Below are positions 54,966-62,709 of a stretch of DNA of 64,000 nt, in pieces. The position numbers and the translations under genes were made by a program. The DNA is from a virus: IMG/VR virus record IMGVR_UViG_3300019487_000004, positions 64,001 to 128,000 of that record. The stretch is one strand, 5' to 3'. Under the pieces are notes generated by a model. That model was given only the letters and a program-made list of their open reading frames with translations, was not told where the DNA came from and did no database searches. Numbering within the stretch: the stretch's first letter is position 1; the number at the start of each line of letters is the position of its first letter.

Positions 54966-56530
54966 TTCGTCCATTCGTTGGCAAACCTGGCTGGTACGTC
55001 GCGCCGATCGATATGGTGCGCCCGATCTTCGGCGCGAGCGGCATCTTGTTGCAGGGCGCGACGTGCCGCATCCATCAGACGCATTTGCCGCTCCTCAACA
55101 ACGATGAGGCGCAGCGGCTGCTCAGCGTGACGAACAACGTTCCTGAGGTCTGGGCACAGCGCGATGTGGCTACCGAAGCACTGGGCTTCAAGCTGCGCAC
55201 GACGCAGCAGACCGGCATCGATTTCATCCACGCGCGGCGTGGCATTCGCGGCACATTGCTCGGCGATGACATGCGCGTTGGCAAGACGCTCACCGCGTTG
55301 ATGGCGCATCAACCCGATTCGGGTCCGCTCGTCGTCACAGCACCACTGCAGGCGCGTGGCGTGTGGCTGGGTTGGATGCGACGGGTATGGCCCGAGCATG
55401 CCGACAATATTGGCGTCGTCACGGGGCGCAAGTTCAACCCGGACGTGCTCAAGCACCCGCTCGTGTTCATGCACTACGACGTCATCAAGGATTGGCAGAC
55501 GCCGCTCGATATCGGCACGCTGATCTTCGACGAGGCGCACTTCCTCACCAACCACAAGAGCAAGCGTACGAACGCGGCGATCTTCCACGCGATGCGAGCA
55601 CAGCGTGTGATCGCGATGACCGGCACGCCGATCTGGAATCTGCCGTCGGACCTCTGGGCGGTGCTCGGGCTCGTCGCGCCGGGCGGCTTTGGCGGCTTCC
55701 GTGACTTCTGCATGCGTTACGGGCTGCCGGTGCAGACCGGCTACGGCGTTCAGTACACAGGGCTCTCGAACGAGGTCGAGCTGAAGGCGCGCATGAGCGA
55801 GATCATGCTACGTCGTCGCTGGGTTGATGTTGCCGACGACATTCCGCCGATCACTCGAAGCGTGATCGTCGCGAGCGTTGACGACGTCACGCGGCGCAAG
55901 CTCGATATCCTATCGGCGAAGCTCAAAAGCGAGCGCACGAACACCGCCGGCAACCTTGCGCACTATCGATCGCAGCTCGCGCTGCTCAAGGTGCCAACGA
56001 TCGTCGCCGAGACCAACAAGGCGCTCGATGCAGGGGAGCCGATCGTCGTGTGGACGTGGCACAAGGAGACCGCCGAGCGCGTGAAGGAAAAACTCGGCGA
56101 CCGTGCGGTGATGATCCACGGTGACATCCCCGCCGTTACCCGAGAAGAGCGCATTGCACACTGGAAAGAGCAGTGCGGCGCAGGCAACCCGATGGCACTC
56201 GTTGCCAACATGGCAGTTGCGCAGGTTGCCGTCGACTTCAGCGTCGCGCGGCTCGCGCTGTTTGGCGAGATCGACTACACACCGGCCGTCATCGGCCAGG
56301 CCGAGATGCGTACATTCTCGCCATTGCGTGGGATGGACGTCACGTTCGTCGTCGCCGATCACATCGTCGATCAGCGCATCATCCGCTCGCTCGTGTCGAA
56401 GCTAGGTGCCGCGAATCCTTTGGGTGTTGGCGCTGCGGTAGATGCCATTGACGCACTCCGTAGTGCAGCGTTGGGTACTCAGGAGGAGGCCGATCTCGAT
56501 CGGCTCCTCGAAGACATGCTCGCCGCCTGA
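54962..56530 (+). CDS. SNF2-family (SF2) DNA helicase/translocase
   Basis: 522 residues. GDDMRVGKT (101-109) is motif I, LIFDEAHF (188-194) motif II, AMTGTP motif III and VWTWHKETAERV begins the second RecA lobe with motif V/VI-like VAQVAVDFSVARL. Typical phage SNF2-type helicases act in recombination and fork restart. It overlaps the previous gene (4 bases) and lies ahead of a nuclease and RecA-like gene. Confidence 0.85.
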   Translation: MIRPFVGKPGWYVAPIDMVRPIFGASGILLQGATCRIHQTHLPLLNNDEAQRLLSVTNNVPEVWAQRDVATEALGFKLRTTQQTGIDFIHARRGIRGTLLGDDMRVGKTLTALMAHQPDSGPLVVTAPLQARGVWLGWMRRVWPEHADNIGVVTGRKFNPDVLKHPLVFMHYDVIKDWQTPLDIGTLIFDEAHFLTNHKSKRTNAAIFHAMRAQRVIAMTGTPIWNLPSDLWAVLGLVAPGGFGGFRDFCMRYGLPVQTGYGVQYTGLSNEVELKARMSEIMLRRRWVDVADDIPPITRSVIVASVDDVTRRKLDILSAKLKSERTNTAGNLAHYRSQLALLKVPTIVAETNKALDAGEPIVVWTWHKETAERVKEKLGDRAVMIHGDIPAVTREERIAHWKEQCGAGNPMALVANMAVAQVAVDFSVARLALFGEIDYTPAVIGQAEMRTFSPLRGMDVTFVVADHIVDQRIIRSLVSKLGAANPLGVGAAVDAIDALRSAALGTQEEADLDRLLEDMLAA

Positions 56531-56536
56531 CGGCGA

Positions 56537-56558
56537 TGTCATCCCCAGCGCTTACGGT
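56537..56558 (+). promoter_or_regulatory. Bipartite 22-bp element, membrane-protein/nuclease operon
   Basis: TGTCATCCCCAGCG, two bases, TACGGT on the plus strand; 8 bases before ATG 56567, just after the helicase stop. Confidence 0.75.
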
Positions 56559-56566
56559 CGGCGCGC

Positions 56567-56902
56567 ATGGGTAAGACAAAGATCACGGGGACGCAGGCCG
56601 CAATTCTTCTGGTCGTTTTGTTCGTTATCTCACCGATTACTGCATTGGTGAGCGCCAAGATTGCCGACACGCTGTGGAACCTCTTGCTGGCACCCCAGTA
56701 TGGAGACGGGCCCACGTACCAATCCTGGTACGGCATCTCACTGCTTTCGGCGTACGTGCTGTTCGGCATGCGCAGCAGCGAGCCCGACGATGGCGAGAGC
56801 CCGTACTTTTGGGCCGCGAGCAAACTGTTCTCGGGATTGGCGCACGGTGTCCTTCTCATCTTCGCCGCGTACTTCACAGCGCTTGTGCTTGGCTGGCGAT
56901 GA
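56567..56902 (+). CDS. Three-pass membrane protein
   Basis: 111 residues. Hydrophobic segments at ~10-32, ~50-66 and ~80-107 (AAILLVVLFVISPITALV, FSGLAHGVLLIFAAYFTALV). Co-transcribed with the Cas4-like nuclease (ATGA overlap), which is an unexpected pairing; perhaps a membrane tether for the replication machinery. Confidence 0.6.
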   Translation: MGKTKITGTQAAILLVVLFVISPITALVSAKIADTLWNLLLAPQYGDGPTYQSWYGISLLSAYVLFGMRSSEPDDGESPYFWAASKLFSGLAHGVLLIFAAYFTALVLGWR

Positions 56903-57921
56903 TCACGTGTCTGCTTTGCGATCGTGAGCTGTCGCCGCGCGAGGATGGCTTCTTCAATCACCCCGAGGTCGATGACTGCCTCGTCGAGTACACCGATTCA
57001 TTTGGTGTGAGCGTCGAGTTAGTGATCCCGCCCGACGACGAGCCCATCGAAGAGCCCGTCAGTGGTGGCATCGAGTTGATCCTGCACCCATTCGTCGATG
57101 CTGTCGTGTCGCGGATCTTCCACGATCATGGTGTCGAGCGGCTCGGTGGTGCATCGACGGGGCGCGGCTGGTCGAGCTTCAACCTCTTCCAGAAGTGCCC
57201 CTACGCGTGGAAGCGCCGCTACATCGAGCATGCAGAGCCGTTCATCGCGGTCGAGTCGCCCGCTATCGCAGTCGGTTCGCTCGTGCATACGTATCTCGCG
57301 GTCATGTACATGCGGAAGATCAATCCGCGGTACCCGCTCACGCCGGACACGCTCCACGAGCGTGTGCGGCTCGAATGCAACCCCGAGTACGCCGCGGAAG
57401 CGTGGCGGCTCTTCGTCGCGTATCGATTGTTCTATCAGTATGATCAGTTCACTCCGCTCGCGGTCGAATTGAACCTACGCGATCCGCGTAACAACGAGAG
57501 CTGCCGCTACGACCTCGTGGCGTACTTCTCCGACGAGGCGCCGATGCGTCTACCGGGCACGTACATCATCGAGCACAAGACGAAGCAACGCTTCGACCGT
57601 GCCGCCACCGACGGTTGGTCGAACGATGGCGAAGTCCTCGGCCAGGTCGAGCTGTGGAAGCGGCTCGGCCTCGACAAACGCTACGGTCCGCTACGCGGCG
57701 TGATCATGAACATCATCGGCCGCCAGAAAGAGGTCCAGTTCACGCGCACGATCATCGCGCCGTCGAGTTGGCAGACCGGTCAGCACCGAGAAGACCTGAA
57801 GCGCTGGGAGGGGGCGATTCAGCTCGCCAGCGCGACGGATAATTTTCCACGCGCACGCCACAGCTGCATCGATCGCTATGGCTTCTGCGAGTGGTGGGAC
57901 CACTGCACAACGGGGAGCTAA
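56899..57921 (+). CDS. Cas4/RecB-like iron-sulfur nuclease with N-terminal zinc motif
   Basis: 340 residues. Nuclease core: SSFNLFQKCPYAWKRRYIE opens the PD-(D/E)XK fold, GSLVH gives His130, RYDLV gives Asp205 and IIEHKTK gives Glu225 and Lys227. Cys100 with Cys323, Cys330 and Cys336 (SCIDRYGFCEWWDHC) fits a 4Fe-4S cluster as in Cas4 and AddB. The N-terminal ~60 residues have CLLCDRE and HPEVDDC, a zinc finger not typical for the family. Likely trims DNA ends for recombination with the RecA-like and SNF2 genes. Confidence 0.8.
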   Translation: MITCLLCDRELSPREDGFFNHPEVDDCLVEYTDSFGVSVELVIPPDDEPIEEPVSGGIELILHPFVDAVVSRIFHDHGVERLGGASTGRGWSSFNLFQKCPYAWKRRYIEHAEPFIAVESPAIAVGSLVHTYLAVMYMRKINPRYPLTPDTLHERVRLECNPEYAAEAWRLFVAYRLFYQYDQFTPLAVELNLRDPRNNESCRYDLVAYFSDEAPMRLPGTYIIEHKTKQRFDRAATDGWSNDGEVLGQVELWKRLGLDKRYGPLRGVIMNIIGRQKEVQFTRTIIAPSSWQTGQHREDLKRWEGAIQLASATDNFPRARHSCIDRYGFCEWWDHCTTGS

Positions 57922-57923
57922 CG

Positions 57924-58091
57924 ATGCCACGAGCGAAGGGTCAGCCGGTTCAACCAAAGAAAGTCGAATTTTGCCTCAAGTGCCTTGGGGCTGGCTTTCA
58001 CCGAGCAGGCTGTCCCATCGCTCTCGCACTCGCTTCGAAGCGACCCCGTCGATCCAAACCAGCACCAGCACTAGAGGAACCCGATGAGTAG
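57924..58091 (+). CDS. Very small zinc-knuckle protein
   Basis: 55 residues. CLKCLGAGFHRAGC is a compact Cys/His knuckle, with basic flanks (KGQPVQPKKVE, KRPRRSKP). Probably nucleic-acid-binding and linked to the nuclease gene. Confidence 0.55.
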   Translation: MPRAKGQPVQPKKVEFCLKCLGAGFHRAGCPIALALASKRPRRSKPAPALEEPDE

Positions 58092-58254
58092 AAAGAACAG
58101 CGGCCACATCAGCGTCAGCAAAGATCACTACGACCGCATCAGCGCCGAAGCGAAGCGTAAGGGCGTGTCGATGTCGTTTCTCGTCGAGCAGAAAGCGGCC
58201 GAGGTCCTCGGCCTTGAACCCCCAAAGCCCCGCAAGGGATGGAGCATCAACTAG
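58084..58254 (+). CDS. Ribbon-helix-helix-type DNA-binding protein
   Basis: 56 residues; overlaps the previous gene by 8 bases. HISVSKDHYDRISAEAKRKG then VSMSFLVEQKAAEVLGL is the strand-helix-helix pattern of Arc/CopG-type dimeric repressors. Possible regulator of this operon or of the bipartite sites nearby. Confidence 0.65.
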   Translation: MSRKNSGHISVSKDHYDRISAEAKRKGVSMSFLVEQKAAEVLGLEPPKPRKGWSIN

Positions 58255-58255
58255 C

Positions 58256-58582
58256 ATGGCTACGTGCGCGACCCCAGAATTCACCGACCTCGATCAAGCC
58301 ATCGCACCGCGTGAAAAGAAGTGGAGCGAGGCCGCGCTGCTTAGAGAGATCAAGCGATACCTCTGGCGCTACGGCTCCGTGACCGATCGAGAGACCGATC
58401 CGATCGAACTGCTTCGTCAAGCCTACGTCGCCCTCGAAACACAGGAGCAGGCGTTCGAGGACGAGAACGCTGCCGATTTGACCAAGATCGAAGAGCTGGA
58501 GAAGCGCATTGCTCAGCTTCAGAGTGAAAACACCGCGCTCAAGGCCTCGTCCACGACGATGCCATCGTGGTGGCAAGGCTGA
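58256..58582 (+). CDS. Coiled-coil protein
   Basis: 108 residues from ATG 58256. Soluble, helical; a C-terminal coiled coil (LTKIEELEKRIAQLQSENT). In the replication block, before the zinc and RecA-like genes. Function unknown. Confidence 0.6.
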   Translation: MATCATPEFTDLDQAIAPREKKWSEAALLREIKRYLWRYGSVTDRETDPIELLRQAYVALETQEQAFEDENAADLTKIEELEKRIAQLQSENTALKASSTTMPSWWQG

Positions 58583-58591
58583 TTACGTCGA

Positions 58592-58613
58592 TGTCAGCCC
58601 CATCGCGTAGAAC
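58592..58613 (+). promoter_or_regulatory. Bipartite 22-bp element, RecA-like operon
   Basis: TGTCAGCCCCATCG, two bases, TAGAAC on the plus strand; 10 bases before GTG 58624. Confidence 0.75.
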
Positions 58614-58623
58614 TGCTCCCGTT

Positions 58624-58875
58624 GTGGACCTCAGAGCTGACTTCGGATTCGAGCCATGCCGCGATGAGCGGTGTCCGCTCGAAGAGCTGCATGCAGCGCA
58701 TGAGTCGCACACTGGCAAGCGCGGAATTCGTATCAAGCGATGTCCGCACTGCAGTGGGCCGCTCACGCGCCAAGCAGCTCGCAAGCGAGCGTATTGCTCG
58801 AATCCGAAGTGCAACTGGCGCAAGCCAGCGGCCGTGCAGGCTCCTCAGCAGGAGCCTATGGAATGCGTGAGCTGA
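58624..58875 (+). CDS. Zinc-binding protein ahead of RecA-like gene
   Basis: 83 residues from GTG 58624 (fixed by promoter spacing). CRDERCPLEEL, CPHCSGPL and YCSNPKCNW supply two zinc knuckles. It overlaps the RecA-like gene by 13 bases, implying coordinated synthesis and possible complex formation. Confidence 0.65.
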   Translation: MDLRADFGFEPCRDERCPLEELHAAHESHTGKRGIRIKRCPHCSGPLTRQAARKRAYCSNPKCNWRKPAAVQAPQQEPMECVS

Positions 58876-59705
58876 CTCTTGACGCCCCGTCGAAGCTGCC
58901 CCGTCTGTCGATCCTGAATTACGGCGACACGCGTTCGGGCAAGACGACCTTCTCCGGTTCGTTTCCCCGCACGCTTGTCATCGCTGACACGACGGAGAAC
59001 GGCTGGAAGAGCGCGCTCACGATGGATCACGAGACGTACTTCGAGCCCGATCGTGAGCCAATCGTGTGGGGTATCGACAAGATGAACGACCTTGTCGAGA
59101 TGTATGGCCGCATGGACCCGCTCATCGCGAGCGGCAAGGTCTGCACCGTCGTGTTCGACGCGTTCACGTTCTACTGCGACTTCTTCCTCGCGGGCATCAT
59201 TCGCTCGCAGCAGAAGTTCGATCAGCGCGCGGCGTACGGCGATCTCGGCCGGCACTTGCGTGAGGTCCGTGTGCAACTCCAGCAGCGTGGCGCCACCGTT
59301 ATCTACAACTGCCTCGCGAAGCACCCCAATGACGACGATCCGAAGGGTCGTCCGCTGATCCCCGGTGGCCAGCAGGACAAGTTCTCCGCGGGCGTCGACA
59401 TGTTGTTCTACTCGCGCGTCGACAGCATCAACAAGCAAGAGGTTCGCGAGATCCGCACGCGCCAGTACATGAAGTACATCGCGGGCCACCGCGAAGGCAT
59501 CAACGCGGATCGGTTGCCCGATCCGTTCAGCGGCACGTACAGCGATCTCGTCACGTGCCTCGGCTACGACCCGGATCAGATCCGTGAGTCGCTACCGAAG
59601 ATCAACGGCGCGAAGACCGTCGTGGTCTCGCCCGTCAAGCCGGTGGCTGCGAAAGCACCGCCGGTCGTCATCAGGTCTCAGGCTCCTTCAGGGGCCAAGC
59701 AGTAG
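58863..59705 (+). CDS. Sak4-like RecA-family ATPase
   Basis: 280 residues from ATG 58863, chosen by overlap with the preceding gene. GDTRSGKT (21-28) is Walker A, VCTVVFDAF (93-101) Walker B, and the fold of a phage single-strand-annealing/recombination ATPase (Sak4 type) follows, with IYNCLAKHPND and LIPGGQQDKFS. Such proteins pair with an SSB-like partner, here the next gene. C-terminal ~35 residues are Ala/Pro/Lys-rich and disordered. Confidence 0.8.
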   Translation: MRELTLDAPSKLPRLSILNYGDTRSGKTTFSGSFPRTLVIADTTENGWKSALTMDHETYFEPDREPIVWGIDKMNDLVEMYGRMDPLIASGKVCTVVFDAFTFYCDFFLAGIIRSQQKFDQRAAYGDLGRHLREVRVQLQQRGATVIYNCLAKHPNDDDPKGRPLIPGGQQDKFSAGVDMLFYSRVDSINKQEVREIRTRQYMKYIAGHREGINADRLPDPFSGTYSDLVTCLGYDPDQIRESLPKINGAKTVVVSPVKPVAAKAPPVVIRSQAPSGAKQ

Positions 59706-59741
59706 CTACTAGCAACGTCAACACCAACAGAGGAAAGTCAG

Positions 59742-60305
59742 ATGGCCCAGGAAGATCAGTTTGCAGATTTCGTCGTAGAGCAGGACTACACCGACGTCCA
59801 AGCATGGTCCGGTGAGTATCAGCTCGTGCCGCAGGGTGATTACGTCGTCGACGTGAGCATGCTGAAGCAGGAGCCGTCGAAGAACAACAACCCGACGATC
59901 AAGGCGACGTTCACGATCGCCGAGGCCGACGCGCAGCTGACCGACGAGGCGAAGGCCTTCTCGGGCCAGAAGCTCTTCGGTACGTACTCGCTGCTCCAGC
60001 AGTCGCAGGGCCGCATCAAGGCGCTCATGGTCGCGTGCGGCGCGAACCTCTCGCGCTTCGTTGCGAGCGAGATCATGGGCTCGCGCCTCCTCGTCACCGT
60101 CATTCACCGTCAGGGTGATGCGACGACTGACGAGAACGGCAACCCGCGTCCCGCGAAGACCTTCGCGAACGTCGCCAACGAGCGTCCGCTAGAAGCGCCG
60201 GCCGAGGTTCAGCAGACGCCGCCGCCGCCCGTGATGAACGCGAAGAGCCAGGCCGCGAAGGCTGGCGCTGGCAAGCCGGCGACCAACGGCGCACGCCGCG
60301 CCTAG
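59742..60305 (+). CDS. DUF669-like protein, probable ssDNA-binding partner
   Basis: 187 residues; GAGGAAAG ribosome site. Strand pattern YQLVPQGDYVVDVSMLKQE, TIKATFTIAEADAQL and SRLLVTVIHRQGDATTDENG matches DUF669 proteins, which lie next to Sak4 in phages and are thought to bind single-stranded DNA. A flexible Ala/Pro/Gly/Lys tail (~150-187) may be a protein-interaction end. Confidence 0.75.
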   Translation: MAQEDQFADFVVEQDYTDVQAWSGEYQLVPQGDYVVDVSMLKQEPSKNNNPTIKATFTIAEADAQLTDEAKAFSGQKLFGTYSLLQQSQGRIKALMVACGANLSRFVASEIMGSRLLVTVIHRQGDATTDENGNPRPAKTFANVANERPLEAPAEVQQTPPPPVMNAKSQAAKAGAGKPATNGARRA

Positions 60306-60626
60306 GTGGTTCTGCAACCCGGGACAAGGGCTCGACGGTTCAATGCCGACGAGCTTCGCCACCAACGTGGCTATCGTTGCCTCGCTAAAGAACCGGCTCC
60401 TTGAAGCGACGGAAGTGGGCTCTGTGAGAGATGCGAACGCGGCAGACTGTGCCCACGAGCGTGACGGCGGGAGAGACCGCACTATTTTCGGCCCGTGATC
60501 GATGTTGGGATGCGTATAGACGTCCGCCTTCGATCGCGAGCCAATTTTTTCGCGTGCGACGTCTTCTCGGTGGTGTCCAAACGTCAACGCGGAACAGCGA
60601 GCTGGGGTGGTCCCAGCTCGTTGCCT
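60306..60626. other. 321-bp noncoding stretch with hairpins
   Basis: No credible gene seen. It holds an imperfect hairpin (GCTCGACGG/CCGACGAGC, about 60327-60352) after the DUF669 stop, an AATTTTTTCGCG stretch, and a GAGCTGGG/CCCAGCTC hairpin at about 60599-60619 next to the end of the leftward gene. Probably terminator elements for converging units. Confidence 0.5.
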
Positions 60627-61049
60627 TTACACGCCCTCGATCACGCCGTTGGTGAGCGTGAAGTGCGCTCCACAGCCGCCGAGCAGCGCGACCGAGTTAC
60701 TCTTCCTGTGCGGCGCGAACGTCAGGTCCTCGTAGCCTGTGCCGACAGGCCACCAACGGCCTGGCCCAGGCTTTACGTCCTCGGGTACGCGATCCTCGAA
60801 CCAGCAGAGCACCTGGTGCCCAGAATCGTTGACGCACTTGGGACACAAAAAGACGATGCCATCGGCTTCGGTGAGCGAGTCCACGTGCACGCGATACTCG
60901 GTCGGGCCCGTGTGGCTCTCGAAGTCGCCCTCGATGTATGGACCGAACGGGCGGCTTGATGCCACGTCCGCTTTCACACGCTTGCGTGTCTCGATCTTCA
61001 CCTCATGGCGTACGAACGACGGCTCTAGATCGACAAGGCGGATTGGCAT
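60627..61049 (-). CDS. DUF6527-like zinc protein
   Basis: 140 residues; TAGAAT 6 bases before the ATG. Pattern IVFLCPKC, GHQVLCWFEDR, GRWWPVGTGYEDLTFAPH and GGCGAHFTLTNGVIEG resembles DUF6527, a small family associated with phage and defence-linked genes. Metal binding by the Cys and His is likely; activity unknown. Confidence 0.65.
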   Translation of the reverse strand: MPIRLVDLEPSFVRHEVKIETRKRVKADVASSRPFGPYIEGDFESHTGPTEYRVHVDSLTEADGIVFLCPKCVNDSGHQVLCWFEDRVPEDVKPGPGRWWPVGTGYEDLTFAPHRKSNSVALLGGCGAHFTLTNGVIEGV

Positions 61050-61092
61050 CCCCCGATTCTATGAGCGTGCGGTTCTGTCGCAATCACAGCTG

Positions 61093-61239
61093 ATGGCTAT
61101 GCGACGTGTTGTGGATAACGTGTGCGAATGCGCTCCCGATCAAAGTTTCTGCAAAGAATTTTATGCGGGATCTGATCGCGAAGTGAACGCGATGCTTCAG
61201 GAAGATCTCCTGAGGATCATCGCATGCGTGAAATTTTGA
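61093..61239 (+). CDS. Very small Cys-containing protein
   Basis: 48 residues from ATG 61093. VVDNVCECAPDQSFCKEF carries three Cys; the rest is helical and acidic. Divergent from the DUF6527-like gene; no ribosome site or promoter box is clear, so the call is tentative. Confidence 0.4.
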   Translation: MAMRRVVDNVCECAPDQSFCKEFYAGSDREVNAMLQEDLLRIIACVKF

Positions 61240-61335
61240 TCAAAAAAGTTGAATCCACAACCTGAGCGTCGCTATGTGGTGGGCTCACGCGCGCACCGAG
61301 CGTCGGAACAACGGTGCGGCGTAAAAACCGCTAAC

Positions 61336-61358
61336 ACTCCCGCCTGTCGGACGGGAGT
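61336..61358 (+). repeat. Hairpin upstream of the winged-helix gene
   Basis: ACTCCCG-CCTGTCGGA-CGGGAGT, 20 bases before ATG 61378. No T-run on the plus strand; could be an mRNA leader structure or an operator. Confidence 0.5.
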
Positions 61359-61377
61359 TCCAGGGGGCTGGATAGGT

Positions 61378-61845
61378 ATGTCTCAACCGGGGAATTGCCC
61401 GCGGTCTGCCCGCGGCATGGCTGAAGCTTGTTACTGCAGGAGCGAGGACTGCGAGATCGTCGAGCTTCACGAGGCGCACGAGATCACGACGAAACGGAAA
61501 CCAGAGCGTGCAGCGAGCGAGGGGCGCCCGCTGTGGCGACGCAGTTCATCGAAGGCGCTCGATCGCTCGATCGCGAACGCGACGAGTAGACATTGGCCTA
61601 CGCACTTCGGCGCGATCTTGCGCGAGGTCGAGAACGACTACGGCACCGCCGAGTCACCGCAAGCGCTAGAGCGCGCGGTCTACCGGCATCTGCGCAAGCT
61701 CGTCGAGCGTGGACAGATCATCAAGCTCGATATCGGGCTCTCGATGGCGGCGTACATCCGGCCCAAGAGCAAGCTGCTCAAGGACCTCGGCATGATTCGC
61801 GAGCAGATGTACGACCGCTTGGAAACGAACGGGCAGTACGCGTAG
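61378..61845 (+). CDS. Zinc/winged-helix-type protein
   Basis: 155 residues from ATG 61378, with a TAGGT just before. N-terminal part contains CYCRSEDCEIVELHEAHE (metal-binding). Residues ~80-140 (HFGAILREVENDYG, ERAVYRHLRKLVERGQIIK) look like a winged helix. Starts the last rightward unit before the UDG/exonuclease fusion. Confidence 0.6.
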   Translation: MSQPGNCPRSARGMAEACYCRSEDCEIVELHEAHEITTKRKPERAASEGRPLWRRSSSKALDRSIANATSRHWPTHFGAILREVENDYGTAESPQALERAVYRHLRKLVERGQIIKLDIGLSMAAYIRPKSKLLKDLGMIREQMYDRLETNGQYA

Positions 61846-62111
61846 TGGCGCCGGATTCTGAGCTGTGCGTGCTCACGATCATCGACGGCTCGACCATCCA
61901 CCGCATCCCGCATGACGAGGTTCGCTTCGTCACGTTCACGGGCGCGTTCGTGCTCTACCAGCTCGTTGGTCAGCCGCAGCGCGAGATCCGGTTCATGGTC
62001 GGCGTCGCCGGCATCAATGGGCATCACCTCGCCGAGCTGATCGGCACCGGCAAATTCGGCGGCACGATCTATCGCCACAGCGAGACGATTGCGTTCGAGG
62101 TGAAGACCTGA
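61845..62111 (+). CDS. Small beta-type protein
   Basis: 88 residues from GTG 61845 (TAGTG overlap). Beta-strand-rich (VLTIIDGSTIHRIPHDEVRF, TGAFVLYQLVGQPQREIRFM) and coupled to the next gene (TGATG). No family recognised. Confidence 0.6.
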   Translation: MAPDSELCVLTIIDGSTIHRIPHDEVRFVTFTGAFVLYQLVGQPQREIRFMVGVAGINGHHLAELIGTGKFGGTIYRHSETIAFEVKT

Positions 62112-62458
62112 TGTCGGATCCACACAAAGCTGCCGAGGCCGCAGCGGAGGGCGAACAGTGGGCCAACGAGGCCCTCGAATCGCTGCGCGGCAAGCTGCAG
62201 GCGCGACGACGTGGGCCAACGAAGGTGTACGTCGTCGGTGGCTTCGCGTTCGTCCCGCACCCCGCCGCACGTGGCGTGTGGATCCGCACGCACCCGTGTG
62301 TCGTGCAGGTCGATTGCGGCTACTGCAAGATGAAGATCGGCGTGCCTTGCGAAGGACGCGACGGGTACATGGCAAGCACGCATTCACTACGGCGCAAAGC
62401 GGCCCGTAAGGTCCCACGTCTTGGCGAAGTTGCCGAGCTGCAGATCACGGTGAAGTGA
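62111..62458 (+). CDS. Small zinc-type protein
   Basis: 115 residues. N-terminal helix (PHKAAEAAAEGEQWANEAL), then a strand-rich core with VQVDCGYCKMKIGVPC (three Cys) and HSLRRKAARK. The core resembles zf-type knuckles in phage single-strand-binding or RNA-polymerase partners. Coupled on both sides. Confidence 0.6.
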   Translation: MSDPHKAAEAAAEGEQWANEALESLRGKLQARRRGPTKVYVVGGFAFVPHPAARGVWIRTHPCVVQVDCGYCKMKIGVPCEGRDGYMASTHSLRRKAARKVPRLGEVAELQITVK

Positions 62459-62709
62459 TGCCTGACGTCATGCGGTGCCCGCTCTGTCGCAAACCACTCG
62501 TTGTGCGCTATCGCGTCGTCGAGTCGTTCTCTCGCGTATGGGTCGCTGGGAAGCGACGTCGGGTCAATCTTCGCTATCACCCGATCTGGTGGTGCACCAA
62601 GCACCAATTTTCCGTCGAGGTCAATCGCAGGGGCTCTCGACGAATCGTTACGAAGCGCCCGGGCAAGAAAGCCCACACGCCGCTCGCAGGAAGCGCGTCG
62701 GGTCGATGA
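62458..62709 (+). CDS. Small basic zinc-type protein
   Basis: 83 residues from ATG 62458. CPLCRKPLVVRY and WWCTKHQ give a probable zinc site; the C-terminus is Arg/Lys-rich (KRPGKKAHTPLAGS). Overlaps the UDG/exonuclease fusion gene by 4 bases. Possibly binds DNA beside that enzyme. Confidence 0.6.
   Translation: MPDVMRCPLCRKPLVVRYRVVESFSRVWVAGKRRRVNLRYHPIWWCTKHQFSVEVNRRGSRRIVTKRPGKKAHTPLAGSASGR

Noticed and set aside
60327-60352. tRNA reading of GGTTCAATGCC
   Set aside because: Resembles a T-loop, but no D or anticodon arm can be folded around it.
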